DNA from: Clostridiales bacterium
Lineage (GTDB): Bacteria; Bacillota; Clostridia; Christensenellales; CAG-138
Length of the DNA stretch: 64,000 nt
Assembly: GCA_004557245.1 (NCBI GenBank)
Contig: SFEL01000003.1
Coordinates: forward strand, 1 to 64,000
Direction of reading: 5' to 3'
Shown here: in pieces, positions 15,929-23,826 of the stretch
How positions within the stretch are numbered: position 1 is the first letter of the stretch
Layout of the letters: each line of letters starts with the position of its first letter
The notes under the pieces: model-generated
What the model saw: the letters and a program-made list of their open reading frames with translations, nothing else
Told to the model about the DNA's origin: nothing
Database searches by the model: none
Made by a program: the position numbers and the translations under genes

Positions 15929-17107
15929 ATGCGCATATTGAGCATAACGGCACAGAAACCCCACTCCACCGGCAGCGGAGTTTATCTTACGGAAACGGTC
16001 CGCGGCTTTAAAGAGCTGGGTCACACTCAGGCCGTCATAGCTGGCGTGACCCGGGAGGATAGCGTGACGCTTCCGGAGGGAGTGGGGTTTTACCCAGTTT
16101 ACTATAACAGCCCGGAGCTGCCATTTCCGGTATGCGGAATGTCGGACGAGATGCCGTATGAAAGCACAAGGTACCGGTATATGAAGCCTGATATGGTGGA
16201 TAAGTTCGAGGCGGCATTCGGGAGTACTGTGCTGCGTGCGGTGAAGGAGTTCAGGCCTGACGTGGTGATATGCCACCACCTGTACCTTCTCGCTGCCATA
16301 GTGCGGGAGAAGCTTCCGGACATGGCGGTGTGGGGCATATGCCACGGCACCGACCTTCGCCAGATGTACACCAACCCTCTGGAGCATGAGAGGATACGCC
16401 GGGGAATAGCTGGGCTAAACAGGATATGCTGCCTGCATGCTCAGCAAAAGATGGAGATAGTGAGCTGCTACGGCGCAGAGCCAGATAAGGTATGCGTCGT
16501 AGGAAACGGATTCAACAGCAGTATTTTTTACGATAAGGGCGAAAGAAAGCCCCATGATGATATACGCATAGTATACGCCGGAAAGATATCCGAACAGAAG
16601 GGCGTTTTCTGCCTGCTGCGCTCCTTGAAATACCTCGGCTGGCAGAGGGAGAGGTTCTCCTTGCGCCTTGCCGGCGGCTGGAACGCAGATCAGCACCGCA
16701 TCGCGCAGAAGCTTATAGATGACGGCGGCTTTGACGTGACGCTGCTCGGCCCGTTGAGCCAGACACAGCTTGCGGAGGAGTTCAACAGGGGAGACGTGTT
16801 TGTGCTGCCATCGTATTATGAGGGGCTGCCCCTGGTGATAGCAGAGTCCATGGCCTGCGGCATGAAGGCGGTATGTACCGACCTGCCAGGCATAAGGCGG
16901 CAGATGGAGGAAAACCTGCCTGGCAACGGCATAGTGTTCATACAGCCGCCGGCGATGATAGATGCCGATACACCGGAGCCGGACAGCGTGGAGCCCTTTG
17001 AGAAGCGTATAGCGGCCGGAATACGTGAGGCTGCGGCAAAGGAAAGATGCGTTGTATCGCTGCAAAACCTCACGTGGCTTGGGGCTTGCAGGAGGATACT
17101 GGGGTAA
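15929..17107 (+). CDS. Family 4 glycosyltransferase
   Basis: A 392-residue retaining glycosyltransferase with the GT-B layout: an N-terminal acceptor domain (about 1-190, with the Gly-rich TGSGVYLTE loop) and a C-terminal nucleotide-sugar domain (about 200-390). The latter shows VYAGKISEQKG, the GPLSQTQLAEEFNRGDVFVLPS segment and the E-x7-E motif in YEGLPLVIAES. It probably transfers a sugar to a cell-envelope or spore-surface acceptor, resembling the CotSA/YtcC type, but donor and acceptor are unknown. It is monocistronic and followed by a tRNA gene with its own promoter. Confidence 0.86.
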   Translation: MRILSITAQKPHSTGSGVYLTETVRGFKELGHTQAVIAGVTREDSVTLPEGVGFYPVYYNSPELPFPVCGMSDEMPYESTRYRYMKPDMVDKFEAAFGSTVLRAVKEFRPDVVICHHLYLLAAIVREKLPDMAVWGICHGTDLRQMYTNPLEHERIRRGIAGLNRICCLHAQQKMEIVSCYGAEPDKVCVVGNGFNSSIFYDKGERKPHDDIRIVYAGKISEQKGVFCLLRSLKYLGWQRERFSLRLAGGWNADQHRIAQKLIDDGGFDVTLLGPLSQTQLAEEFNRGDVFVLPSYYEGLPLVIAESMACGMKAVCTDLPGIRRQMEENLPGNGIVFIQPPAMIDADTPEPDSVEPFEKRIAAGIREAAAKERCVVSLQNLTWLGACRRILG

Positions 17108-17121
17108 ATAAAATATTGCAC

Positions 17122-17150
17122 TTGAAAAACTTTAAAGGTTGAGTTATAAT
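17122..17150 (+). promoter_or_regulatory. Sigma-A promoter of tRNA-Val
   Basis: TTGAAA, 17 bases, TATAAT; the tRNA begins 14 bases after the -10. Confidence 0.85.
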
Positions 17151-17163
17151 ATCTTTTGTTTCC

Positions 17164-17240
17164 GGGGATGTAGCTCAGCTGGTCAGAGTGCATCGCTCAC
17201 ATCGATGAGGTCGTGGGTTCGAGCCCCTCCATCCCCACCA
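17164..17240 (+). tRNA. tRNA-Val (anticodon CAC)
   Basis: A 77-nt cloverleaf with the CCA end encoded. Acceptor stem GGGGATG/CATCCCC is perfect; D arm GCTC/GAGT with the usual AGCTGGTCA loop; anticodon stem CATCG/CGATG with loop CTCACAT, giving CAC at 34-36 for the Val codon GTG; 5-base variable loop; T loop TTCGAGC. The T stem GTGGG/CCCTC has one U-U mismatch at 50-64. It has its own promoter and terminator. Confidence 0.94.
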
Positions 17241-17275
17241 AAACAGCAGTCACAAAATGTGGCTGTTTTTGTTTA
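17241..17275 (+). terminator. Terminator of tRNA-Val
   Basis: AAACAGC pairs with GCTGTTT, continued by CAC/GTG after a 3-base bulge, and is followed by TTGTTT. It starts directly after the CCA. Confidence 0.75.
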
Positions 17276-17335
17276 CTGTATTTTTCCGTTGGTTCTGAAT
17301 AGCTTTTAATATGGACTACTTTTTCGGAGGTTGCT

Positions 17336-18490
17336 ATGGAACAGGCACAGTATCATAATACAAATATAAGGGCACGAATAGGCAAGATGTCCGGCGCTGT
17401 GGGAATAATATGCAACTGCCTGCTTGCTGCGGGCAAGCTTATAGTGGGGCACATGACGTCGTCCATGTCCATAACCGCAGACGGGCTCAACAACCTGTCG
17501 GACGGGGCCAGCTCAATCGTGACGCTGCTGGGCTTCAAGCTTGCAGAAAAGCCAGCCGACAGGAAGCACCCCTATGGCCACGCGCGTATAGAGTACATAG
17601 CAGGCCTTACAGTGGCGGTGATGATACTTTTCATAGGTCTTGAACTGGGTAAAAGCTCAGTGCAGAAGTTTATCAACCCGGAGCCTATAGAATTTTCGCT
17701 CACAGCGGTATGGGTGCTGTGCGCTTCCATATTGGTAAAGCTGTTTATGATGCTGTTCAATCTGAAGATGGGAAGAAGGATAAATTCAAACGCTCTGCTC
17801 GCCACGGCTGCCGACAGCCGCAACGACGTGATGACCACCTCGGCGGTGCTGGCGGCTTCCATAGTCGAGCACTTGTACGATGTCAGAATAGACGGCGTCA
17901 TGGGCATAGCCGTATCGCTGTTCATACTGTACAGCGGCGTAAAGCTTGCCGGGGAGACTATGTCGCCGCTGCTGGGCGAGGGCGCTAATCCGGAGCTGCA
18001 AAAGCAGATAACCGACTATATAAACGGCTGTCCCATGGTGTTGGGCTGCCACGACCTCATGGTACACGATTACGGCCCCGGCAGGCGGTACGCCAGCATT
18101 CATGTTGAGATAGACAAAAACGAGGATCCAATGGCCTGCCATGCAAGGATAGATGAGATGGAACGCGAGTGCCTGAAAAACTACGGCACGCACCTGGTAA
18201 TACACTATGATCCAGTTGTGACCGACGATCCCGAAGTAAACAGTACAAAGAAGCTTGTGAATACCATAATAAAGGTGCGGGACAGCAGGCTCACCATACA
18301 CGACTTCCGCATGGTGGACGACGGAGAAAGTGTAAAAATGTCCTTTGATATGATACTGCCGGAGGATCTCAGGGGACAGGAGCAGAGCATAAAGGAAACG
18401 GTGGAGAAGGCGTTGGACAGCCTGGACAGTAAAAAATATTACGCGGATATAACCTTCGATATGGAGTCAGACGGAGTTGAGAAAGGTTAA
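17336..18490 (+). CDS. Cation diffusion facilitator (CDF) metal exporter
   Basis: 384 residues with six membrane segments in the first about 215 residues, then a cytoplasmic dimerisation domain (about 220-300) and a further ~85-residue C-terminal extension. Metal-site residues are visible in segment 2 (ADGLNNLSD) and segment 5 (ADSRND). The ADGLNN/DSRND pattern is typical of the branch that includes Bacillus MneP and MneS, which export Mn2+, so manganese is the best guess; Zn or Fe cannot be excluded. GGAGG lies 6 bases before the ATG. The C-terminal extension resembles a second copy of the cytoplasmic domain, as in some clostridial members. Confidence 0.88.
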   Translation: MEQAQYHNTNIRARIGKMSGAVGIICNCLLAAGKLIVGHMTSSMSITADGLNNLSDGASSIVTLLGFKLAEKPADRKHPYGHARIEYIAGLTVAVMILFIGLELGKSSVQKFINPEPIEFSLTAVWVLCASILVKLFMMLFNLKMGRRINSNALLATAADSRNDVMTTSAVLAASIVEHLYDVRIDGVMGIAVSLFILYSGVKLAGETMSPLLGEGANPELQKQITDYINGCPMVLGCHDLMVHDYGPGRRYASIHVEIDKNEDPMACHARIDEMERECLKNYGTHLVIHYDPVVTDDPEVNSTKKLVNTIIKVRDSRLTIHDFRMVDDGESVKMSFDMILPEDLRGQEQSIKETVEKALDSLDSKKYYADITFDMESDGVEKG

Positions 18491-18521
18491 CGCCGGCGCA
18501 ATATACCTTCGTTTGGTATGG

Positions 18522-18550
18522 TTGTAAACGATAATGTTTTATGTTAAAAT
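18522..18550 (+). promoter_or_regulatory. Promoter of pdp overlapped by a cre-like site
   Basis: TTGTAA, 17 bases, TAAAAT. Bases 18523-18536 read TGTAAACGATAATG, which fits the CcpA operator pattern TGWAANCGNTNWCA except at the last two bases, and overlap the -35. In Bacillus the pdp operon is under catabolite control, so this is plausible. Confidence 0.55.
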
Positions 18551-18610
18551 ATTAATTATTATTTTTTTCGCCATATAGGGACATTCCACGCAGGATCGGA
18601 GGCAGGAAAT

Positions 18611-19927
18611 ATGAGAATGGTAGATCTCATAATCGATAAGAGAGAGGGAAAAGCCCATACAAGGGAAGAGATTAATTATATAATCCGCGAATATACCGCG
18701 GGCAATATACCCGATTATCAGATGTCGGCGTGGCTCATGGCGGTGTGCTGGCGGGGCATGACAGAGCGCGAAGTGAGCGAGCTCACATCCGCCATGATGC
18801 ATTCCGGCGACGTTGTGGATCTTTCTGACCTGCCCGGCGTAAAGGTGGATAAGCACTCCACCGGCGGCGTAGGCGATACCACTACCCTCGTGATAGCGCC
18901 GCTGGTAGCCGCCTGCGGCGGCACGGTGGCCAAGATGAGCGGCCGCGGACTGGGCCATACCGGCGGGACCCTCGACAAGCTTGAGTCGGTGCCGGGGGTA
19001 TGTATAGAGAAGAACATAGATGAATTCAAGGATATAGTGCGCAGGATAGGCCTCTGCGTCATAGGACAGAGCGGCAACCTCGTGCCTGCTGACAAGCTCA
19101 TGTACGCCCTCAGGGACGTTACCGGAACGGTGGAGAGCATTCCGCTAATCGCCTCCAGCATAATGAGCAAAAAGCTGGCCGCCGGTACAGACGCCATAGT
19201 GTTGGACGTAAAGTGCGGCACAGGAGCCTTCATGCATACTCCGGAGCAGGCTAAGAAGCTTGCCCGCACCATGGTAAAGATAGGCGATGCGCTGGGCAGA
19301 AAGACAGTAGCCCTCATAACGGATATGGATCAGCCACTGGGCATGGCCGTAGGCAACGGCCTTGAAGTCAGGGAGGCCATCGAGGTGCTTTCCGGAAAGA
19401 TAAAGGAAGGCGACATGCTGTATGAAGTCTGCATGCTGCTTGCGGAGAATATGCTCAGGCTGTCAGGACTGGCTGAGGACGACAGGGAGGCACGCGCAAA
19501 GCTGACCAAAGCCATAGAGACAGGCGCCGGTCTGAAGAAGCTTGAGCAGATGCTCACAGCCCTGGGCGCCAGGGACGCGAAGGCCTGCATAGCCGACCCC
19601 AATACCCTATGCACCGTTAAGAAGAAGGTGCCGGTATATCTCAATGGCGAAGGCTACATTACCGGTATGCATGCCGCCGATATAGGCAATGCCGCCCAGA
19701 AGCTGGGTGCCGGCAGAGCGGAGAAGACAGATATAATAGATCCCGCCGTAGGCCTTGTGATGCACAAGCGCAGGGGCGACTTCGTAAAGGCCGGCGAGCC
19801 GGTGGCTACAATGTATGTAAACGACGAGAGCCGCCTTGAGGAAGCCGTAAAGACGCTCAGGGGAGCCATAGAGCTGGGAGCGGAAAAGCCGGAGCATGAG
19901 CCGATGGTATACGATGTTATAAAGTAA
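18611..19927 (+). CDS. pdp: Pyrimidine-nucleoside phosphorylase
   Basis: Splits uridine and thymidine (and deoxyuridine) with phosphate to the base and (deoxy)ribose 1-phosphate. The 438-residue protein shows the family signature SGRGLGHTGGTLDKLESV (about residues 113-130), the phosphate-binding KHSTGGVGD (about 81-89) and ALRDVTGTVESIPLI. The length and the N-terminal MRMVDLI match pyrimidine-nucleoside phosphorylase of Gram-positives (Pdp), which accepts both uridine and thymidine, better than the proteobacterial DeoA. GGAGG precedes the ATG. It is monocistronic, with a promoter that carries a cre-like sequence. Confidence 0.93.
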   Translation: MRMVDLIIDKREGKAHTREEINYIIREYTAGNIPDYQMSAWLMAVCWRGMTEREVSELTSAMMHSGDVVDLSDLPGVKVDKHSTGGVGDTTTLVIAPLVAACGGTVAKMSGRGLGHTGGTLDKLESVPGVCIEKNIDEFKDIVRRIGLCVIGQSGNLVPADKLMYALRDVTGTVESIPLIASSIMSKKLAAGTDAIVLDVKCGTGAFMHTPEQAKKLARTMVKIGDALGRKTVALITDMDQPLGMAVGNGLEVREAIEVLSGKIKEGDMLYEVCMLLAENMLRLSGLAEDDREARAKLTKAIETGAGLKKLEQMLTALGARDAKACIADPNTLCTVKKKVPVYLNGEGYITGMHAADIGNAAQKLGAGRAEKTDIIDPAVGLVMHKRRGDFVKAGEPVATMYVNDESRLEEAVKTLRGAIELGAEKPEHEPMVYDVIK

Positions 19928-19951
19928 TAACGCCTGATTTACGATAAGTTC

Positions 19952-19993
19952 ACGGGGCGCCGATTGTAAAAGGGCGCTCCGTGTGTTATTTTA
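19952..19993 (+). terminator. Terminator after pdp
   Basis: A 10-bp stem (ACGGGGCGCC/GGCGCTCCGT, one G-U) with an 11-base loop, then GTGTTATTTT. The T-run is broken. Confidence 0.55.
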
Positions 19994-20029
19994 ATAAGAT
20001 AAAGAGAAATTTTCGCGAGGTACAGGTAC

Positions 20030-22582
20030 TTGAAGAAGCTTATAGCCATAGACGGAAACAGCCTTATGCACAGGGCGTATTATGCGCTGCCCTCAATGAC
20101 CGCGAAGGATGGAACCCCCACGGGGGCCATATACGGCTTTGTGGGAATGCTTTTAAAGCTGCTTTCCTACGACCCTGACTATCTGCTGGTGGCCTTCGAT
20201 ATGCACGGCCCTACCTTCCGCCATGAGCAGTACGGCCAGTATAAGGCGGGCAGGCGGGAGACTCCGGAGGATCTTCGGGCCCAGTTTCCGCTGCTGAAGG
20301 AGCTGCTGAAGGAAATGGGCATAACCATATGCGAATGCATTCGGTATGAGGCGGACGATATACTTGGTACCATATCCAGAATAGCTAACAAAAACGGCGT
20401 TGATGCGCTGCTGGTAACAGGAGACCGGGACGCGCTGCAGCTTATAACCGACCATACCCACGTGCTGCTTACCAAGAAGGGCATAACCGAAACCGTAGAG
20501 TACGATGAGGCGGCGCTAAAGGAGCAGTACGGCCTCGAGCCTGCCCGCATGCCTGATTTAAAGGGTCTCATGGGAGATAATTCCGACAACCTGCCCGGAA
20601 TACCCGGGGTTGGAGAAAAGACGGCGCTGAAGCTTTTGCAGAAGTACGGCACGCTGGAAAACACGCTGCAAAGCGCCGAAAAGGAAAAGGGCGCGCTGCG
20701 CCAGAAGCTTCTGGACAATCCCGACTCCGCCCGAATGAGCTACAGGCTGGGCATAATCGATACCGAGGCGCCTATATCCGTCGGCCTTGAGGACTGCGCT
20801 TTTGATCCGGACAAAATGGCCGGAGCCATACCCATGATGAACAGGCTGGAGCTTCGAAGCCTTATTCAGCGACTGCCCAAGGGAGAGAAGCCTGCCGCCG
20901 AACAGCTGCCAGAGATAAATACAAACACAATAGAAATATCCAACGCGGAGCAGCTAAGCGAACTGACTGAAAAACTGAAAAACGCAAAACGCGTGGCGGT
21001 GTGTATAGGCGAACGCATGCACGTGGCGGCGGATACGGAGACACAGTACGATATATCCCTGGGGGCGACGCTGCTGGACCCCGGTCTGTCCGCGGAGGAG
21101 GTATTTGCGGCCTTAGCGCCGGTATTCCAAAGCGAAAGCATCGAAAAGTGCCTGTTCGATTCAAAACATGCGCAGCATATGCTGCAAGGCGCAGGCATTT
21201 CCCTGAAGGGAAATGTGTTCGACCTGATGATAGCCGATTACCTGCTTCATGCAATACACCCTGCGGATACATTAAAGACCCTCTGTGCTGAAAGGGGTAT
21301 GCCGGAATGCCCGGCGTCCATGCTGGCGCTGGAGAGTGTCATCACCGGCGAGCTCAGAGAAAAGGGGCTTTGGAAGCTTTACGAGGAGGTTGAATTGCCG
21401 CTTACCCGGGTGCTTTATGATATGGAGCGGGAGGGCTTCGCGGTGGATAGGGATATGCTCCGGGAGCTGTCCGACAGGTTCGCTGCGCGCATAGATGAGA
21501 TGGAAGGGGAAATATACTCCCTGGCCGGGGAGAAGTTCAACATACTCTCCACAAAGCAGCTGGGAATTATACTCTTTGAAAAGCTGGGCCTGCCTCCGCA
21601 GAAAAAGACAAAGTCCGGCTATTCTACCGATGCGGAGGTGTTGGAGGCGCTGGAGGATAAGCACCCCATAATAAAGCTGGTTCTGGAATACAGATTTCTT
21701 TCAAAGCTCAAGAGCACGTTTGTGGACGGCCTGCTGGCGCTTCTCAAGAACGGCAGGGTATATACCAGCTTCAACCAGAATATCACAGCCACAGGCCGCA
21801 TATCCTCCACAGAGCCCAACCTGCAGAACATACCCGTCCGCACGGAACTGGGCCGCGAGATACGCAAGGCCTTTGTGGCAAGCCCGGGACGCATACTGGT
21901 GGGCGCGGACTATTCCCAGATAGAGCTTCGGCTCCTTGCACACATAAGCGGGGACGAGGGGCTTATAGCCGCCTTCAACTCCGGCGAGGATATACATACC
22001 AGCACCGCAGCCGAGGTGTTCGGCGTTGATAAGGCAAGCGTAACGAGGGAGCAGCGCAGCGCCGCAAAGGCTGTAAACTTTGGCATAGTTTACGGAATAA
22101 GCGACTACGGTCTCGCCAAGAACATAGGCGTGAGCCGAAAGGAGGCCGGCGAGTTCATACGCCGTTACCTTGAAAAATACTGCGGAGTGCAGGAGTATAT
22201 GCACCGCTGTGTGGAGGAGGGCCGCAAAAAGGGCTACGTAACTACGCTTATGGGCCGCAGACGCGAGCTTCCCGAGATCAAATCGTCTAATTTCAATACC
22301 AGGAGCTTTGGCGAGAGGGTGGCCATGAACATGCCTATTCAGGGCACCGCGGCGGATATAATAAAGGTGGCCATGGTAAACGTGCATAAGCGGCTGGAGG
22401 AGGAAGGCCTCAAGGCAAGGCTCATACTCCAGATACACGATGAGCTTATCATAGATACCCCGTTTGACGAGGAACAGCGGGTGCGCAAGCTGCTCGCGGA
22501 CTGCATGCAGAACGTAATGAAGCTCAAGGTGCCGCTCATAGCCGATGTGAGCTCTGGCCACAGCTGGTTTGATACCAAGTAA
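20030..22582 (+). CDS. polA: DNA polymerase I
   Basis: Repair and Okazaki-fragment polymerase of 850 residues. The 5'-3' exonuclease domain (1-290) is intact: IDGNSL, GDRDALQL, GDNSDNLPGIPGVGEKT. The 3'-5' exonuclease region (300-460) lacks the metal-binding Asp-x-Glu motif (RVAVCIGERMH stands in its place), so proofreading is lost, as in Bacillus stearothermophilus and Thermus. The polymerase domain carries motif A (GADYSQIELR), B (RSAAKAVNFGIVYG) and C (QIHDELI). The start is TTG at 20030, where family homology begins; GAGG lies 10 bases upstream. It leads the operon polA-coaE-transglycosylase-lipoprotein. Confidence 0.96.
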   Translation: MKKLIAIDGNSLMHRAYYALPSMTAKDGTPTGAIYGFVGMLLKLLSYDPDYLLVAFDMHGPTFRHEQYGQYKAGRRETPEDLRAQFPLLKELLKEMGITICECIRYEADDILGTISRIANKNGVDALLVTGDRDALQLITDHTHVLLTKKGITETVEYDEAALKEQYGLEPARMPDLKGLMGDNSDNLPGIPGVGEKTALKLLQKYGTLENTLQSAEKEKGALRQKLLDNPDSARMSYRLGIIDTEAPISVGLEDCAFDPDKMAGAIPMMNRLELRSLIQRLPKGEKPAAEQLPEINTNTIEISNAEQLSELTEKLKNAKRVAVCIGERMHVAADTETQYDISLGATLLDPGLSAEEVFAALAPVFQSESIEKCLFDSKHAQHMLQGAGISLKGNVFDLMIADYLLHAIHPADTLKTLCAERGMPECPASMLALESVITGELREKGLWKLYEEVELPLTRVLYDMEREGFAVDRDMLRELSDRFAARIDEMEGEIYSLAGEKFNILSTKQLGIILFEKLGLPPQKKTKSGYSTDAEVLEALEDKHPIIKLVLEYRFLSKLKSTFVDGLLALLKNGRVYTSFNQNITATGRISSTEPNLQNIPVRTELGREIRKAFVASPGRILVGADYSQIELRLLAHISGDEGLIAAFNSGEDIHTSTAAEVFGVDKASVTREQRSAAKAVNFGIVYGISDYGLAKNIGVSRKEAGEFIRRYLEKYCGVQEYMHRCVEEGRKKGYVTTLMGRRRELPEIKSSNFNTRSFGERVAMNMPIQGTAADIIKVAMVNVHKRLEEEGLKARLILQIHDELIIDTPFDEEQRVRKLLADCMQNVMKLKVPLIADVSSGHSWFDTK

Positions 22583-22592
22583 GGAGAAGCGT

Positions 22593-23249
22593 ATGCGCAT
22601 TGGCCTTACAGGAGGCATAGCGTCTGGAAAAACCATGGTGTCGAGCAGGCTTGCCGAGCTGGGAGCAGCGGTGCTCGACGCCGACGTATTTTCCAGAACG
22701 GCCGTAGAAAAGGGCAGCGAGGGGCTGAAAGAGATAGTCAAAGCGTTCGGCGGCGGAATGCTGGATTCAGACGGCTGTCTGGACAGGCGAAAGCTCGGCG
22801 CGGCAGTGTTCGGCGACGAAGCTGCGCGTCTGAGGCTCAACGGCATACTGCACCCAGCCATACGTGCCGGAATGCTGAGGGCCGCAGAAGCTGCCGAGGA
22901 GAGCGGCTTCAGGGTAATCGTCTTTGACGTGCCGCTGCTGATAGAGTGCGGCTGGCAGGAAATAGCAGATGAGGTATGGCTGGTGACGGCTCCGATGGAA
23001 GAACGCGTACGCCGCATAATGGCCAGGGACGGGTTAAGCGAAGCGGCGGCGAAGCAGCGCATTGCCTCCCAGATGAGCGACGACGAAAAGAAGCCCTTTG
23101 CCGACGTGATAATAGACAACAGCGGCGATATTGAGCGGCTTTATGAGATGACTGACAGGCTGTATAGACAGGCTTTGGAGAAAGATGGCAGCAACCAGAG
23201 GCAAACCGGCGGGGCAGAGGAAAAGCCAAGCAAAAAAGAAAAGGCGTAA
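22593..23249 (+). CDS. coaE: Dephospho-CoA kinase
   Basis: Last enzyme of CoA synthesis: phosphorylates the 3'-OH of dephospho-CoA. 218 residues with the P-loop GLTGGIASGKT at residues 4-14, the conserved DADVFSR at about 30-36 and IVFDVPLLIE at about 111-120. AAGGAG precedes the ATG at 22593, 10 bases after the polA stop. The C-terminal 20 residues (Lys/Glu-rich) extend past the family core and are encoded by a 65-base out-of-frame overlap with the next gene. Confidence 0.95.
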   Translation: MRIGLTGGIASGKTMVSSRLAELGAAVLDADVFSRTAVEKGSEGLKEIVKAFGGGMLDSDGCLDRRKLGAAVFGDEAARLRLNGILHPAIRAGMLRAAEAAEESGFRVIVFDVPLLIECGWQEIADEVWLVTAPMEERVRRIMARDGLSEAAAKQRIASQMSDDEKKPFADVIIDNSGDIERLYEMTDRLYRQALEKDGSNQRQTGGAEEKPSKKEKA

Positions 23250-23826
23250 GGGCGCCAACATAAAATGGGGAAGGGTTATATGCCTTGGGCTTTGTGCGCT
23301 GGTGGTGCTGAGCGCCCTTGCGTGGCAGCTCAGCTGGCTGCTGGAAAAGCGGGCATATAAGCTCCAGTACAGCGCGGAGATAAAGGAGTACTCCCGGGAA
23401 TTCCACATAGATCCGTATCTCGTAGCGGCAGTTATACACTGTGAAAGCTCGAACAGGCATACGGCCGTGTCCCGGGCAGGGGCAAAGGGACTGATGCAGA
23501 TAATGCCGGATACCGGCTCTTGGATAGCAGAAAAACTGGGAGAAGAAGATTTTACGGAGGATGAGCTGTTTGAGCCAAAGGTGAATATACGCTTCGGCTG
23601 CTGGTATTTGAAATATCTGCTGGACAGCTTTTCCGGAAACAGAAAAACTGCAGTGGCCGCATACAACGCGGGACCGGGAAACGTAAGGAAATGGCTTAAC
23701 GATGAAAAATACTCCAAGGGCGGCGAACTCGATAGCATACCCTTCAAAGAAACCGCCCAATACGTTGAAAGGGTACAGCGGGCATATGATAAATACACAA
23801 AGCTATACGCGAATGAACTGGGTTAG
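23185..23826 (+). CDS. Membrane-anchored lytic transglycosylase
   Basis: SLT-type enzyme that cleaves the peptidoglycan glycan strand to a 1,6-anhydro product. 213 residues: a Lys/Arg-rich cytoplasmic head (1-28), one membrane segment (about 30-50) and an SLT domain. Catalytic Glu87 is in HCESSNR, followed by AKGLMQIMPDT and AAYNAGPGNV, all typical. TTGGAG lies 5 bases before the ATG, inside coaE. coaE followed by such an enzyme is a conserved clostridial pair. Its end overlaps the next lipoprotein gene by 14 bases. Confidence 0.92.
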   Translation: MAATRGKPAGQRKSQAKKKRRKGANIKWGRVICLGLCALVVLSALAWQLSWLLEKRAYKLQYSAEIKEYSREFHIDPYLVAAVIHCESSNRHTAVSRAGAKGLMQIMPDTGSWIAEKLGEEDFTEDELFEPKVNIRFGCWYLKYLLDSFSGNRKTAVAAYNAGPGNVRKWLNDEKYSKGGELDSIPFKETAQYVERVQRAYDKYTKLYANELG

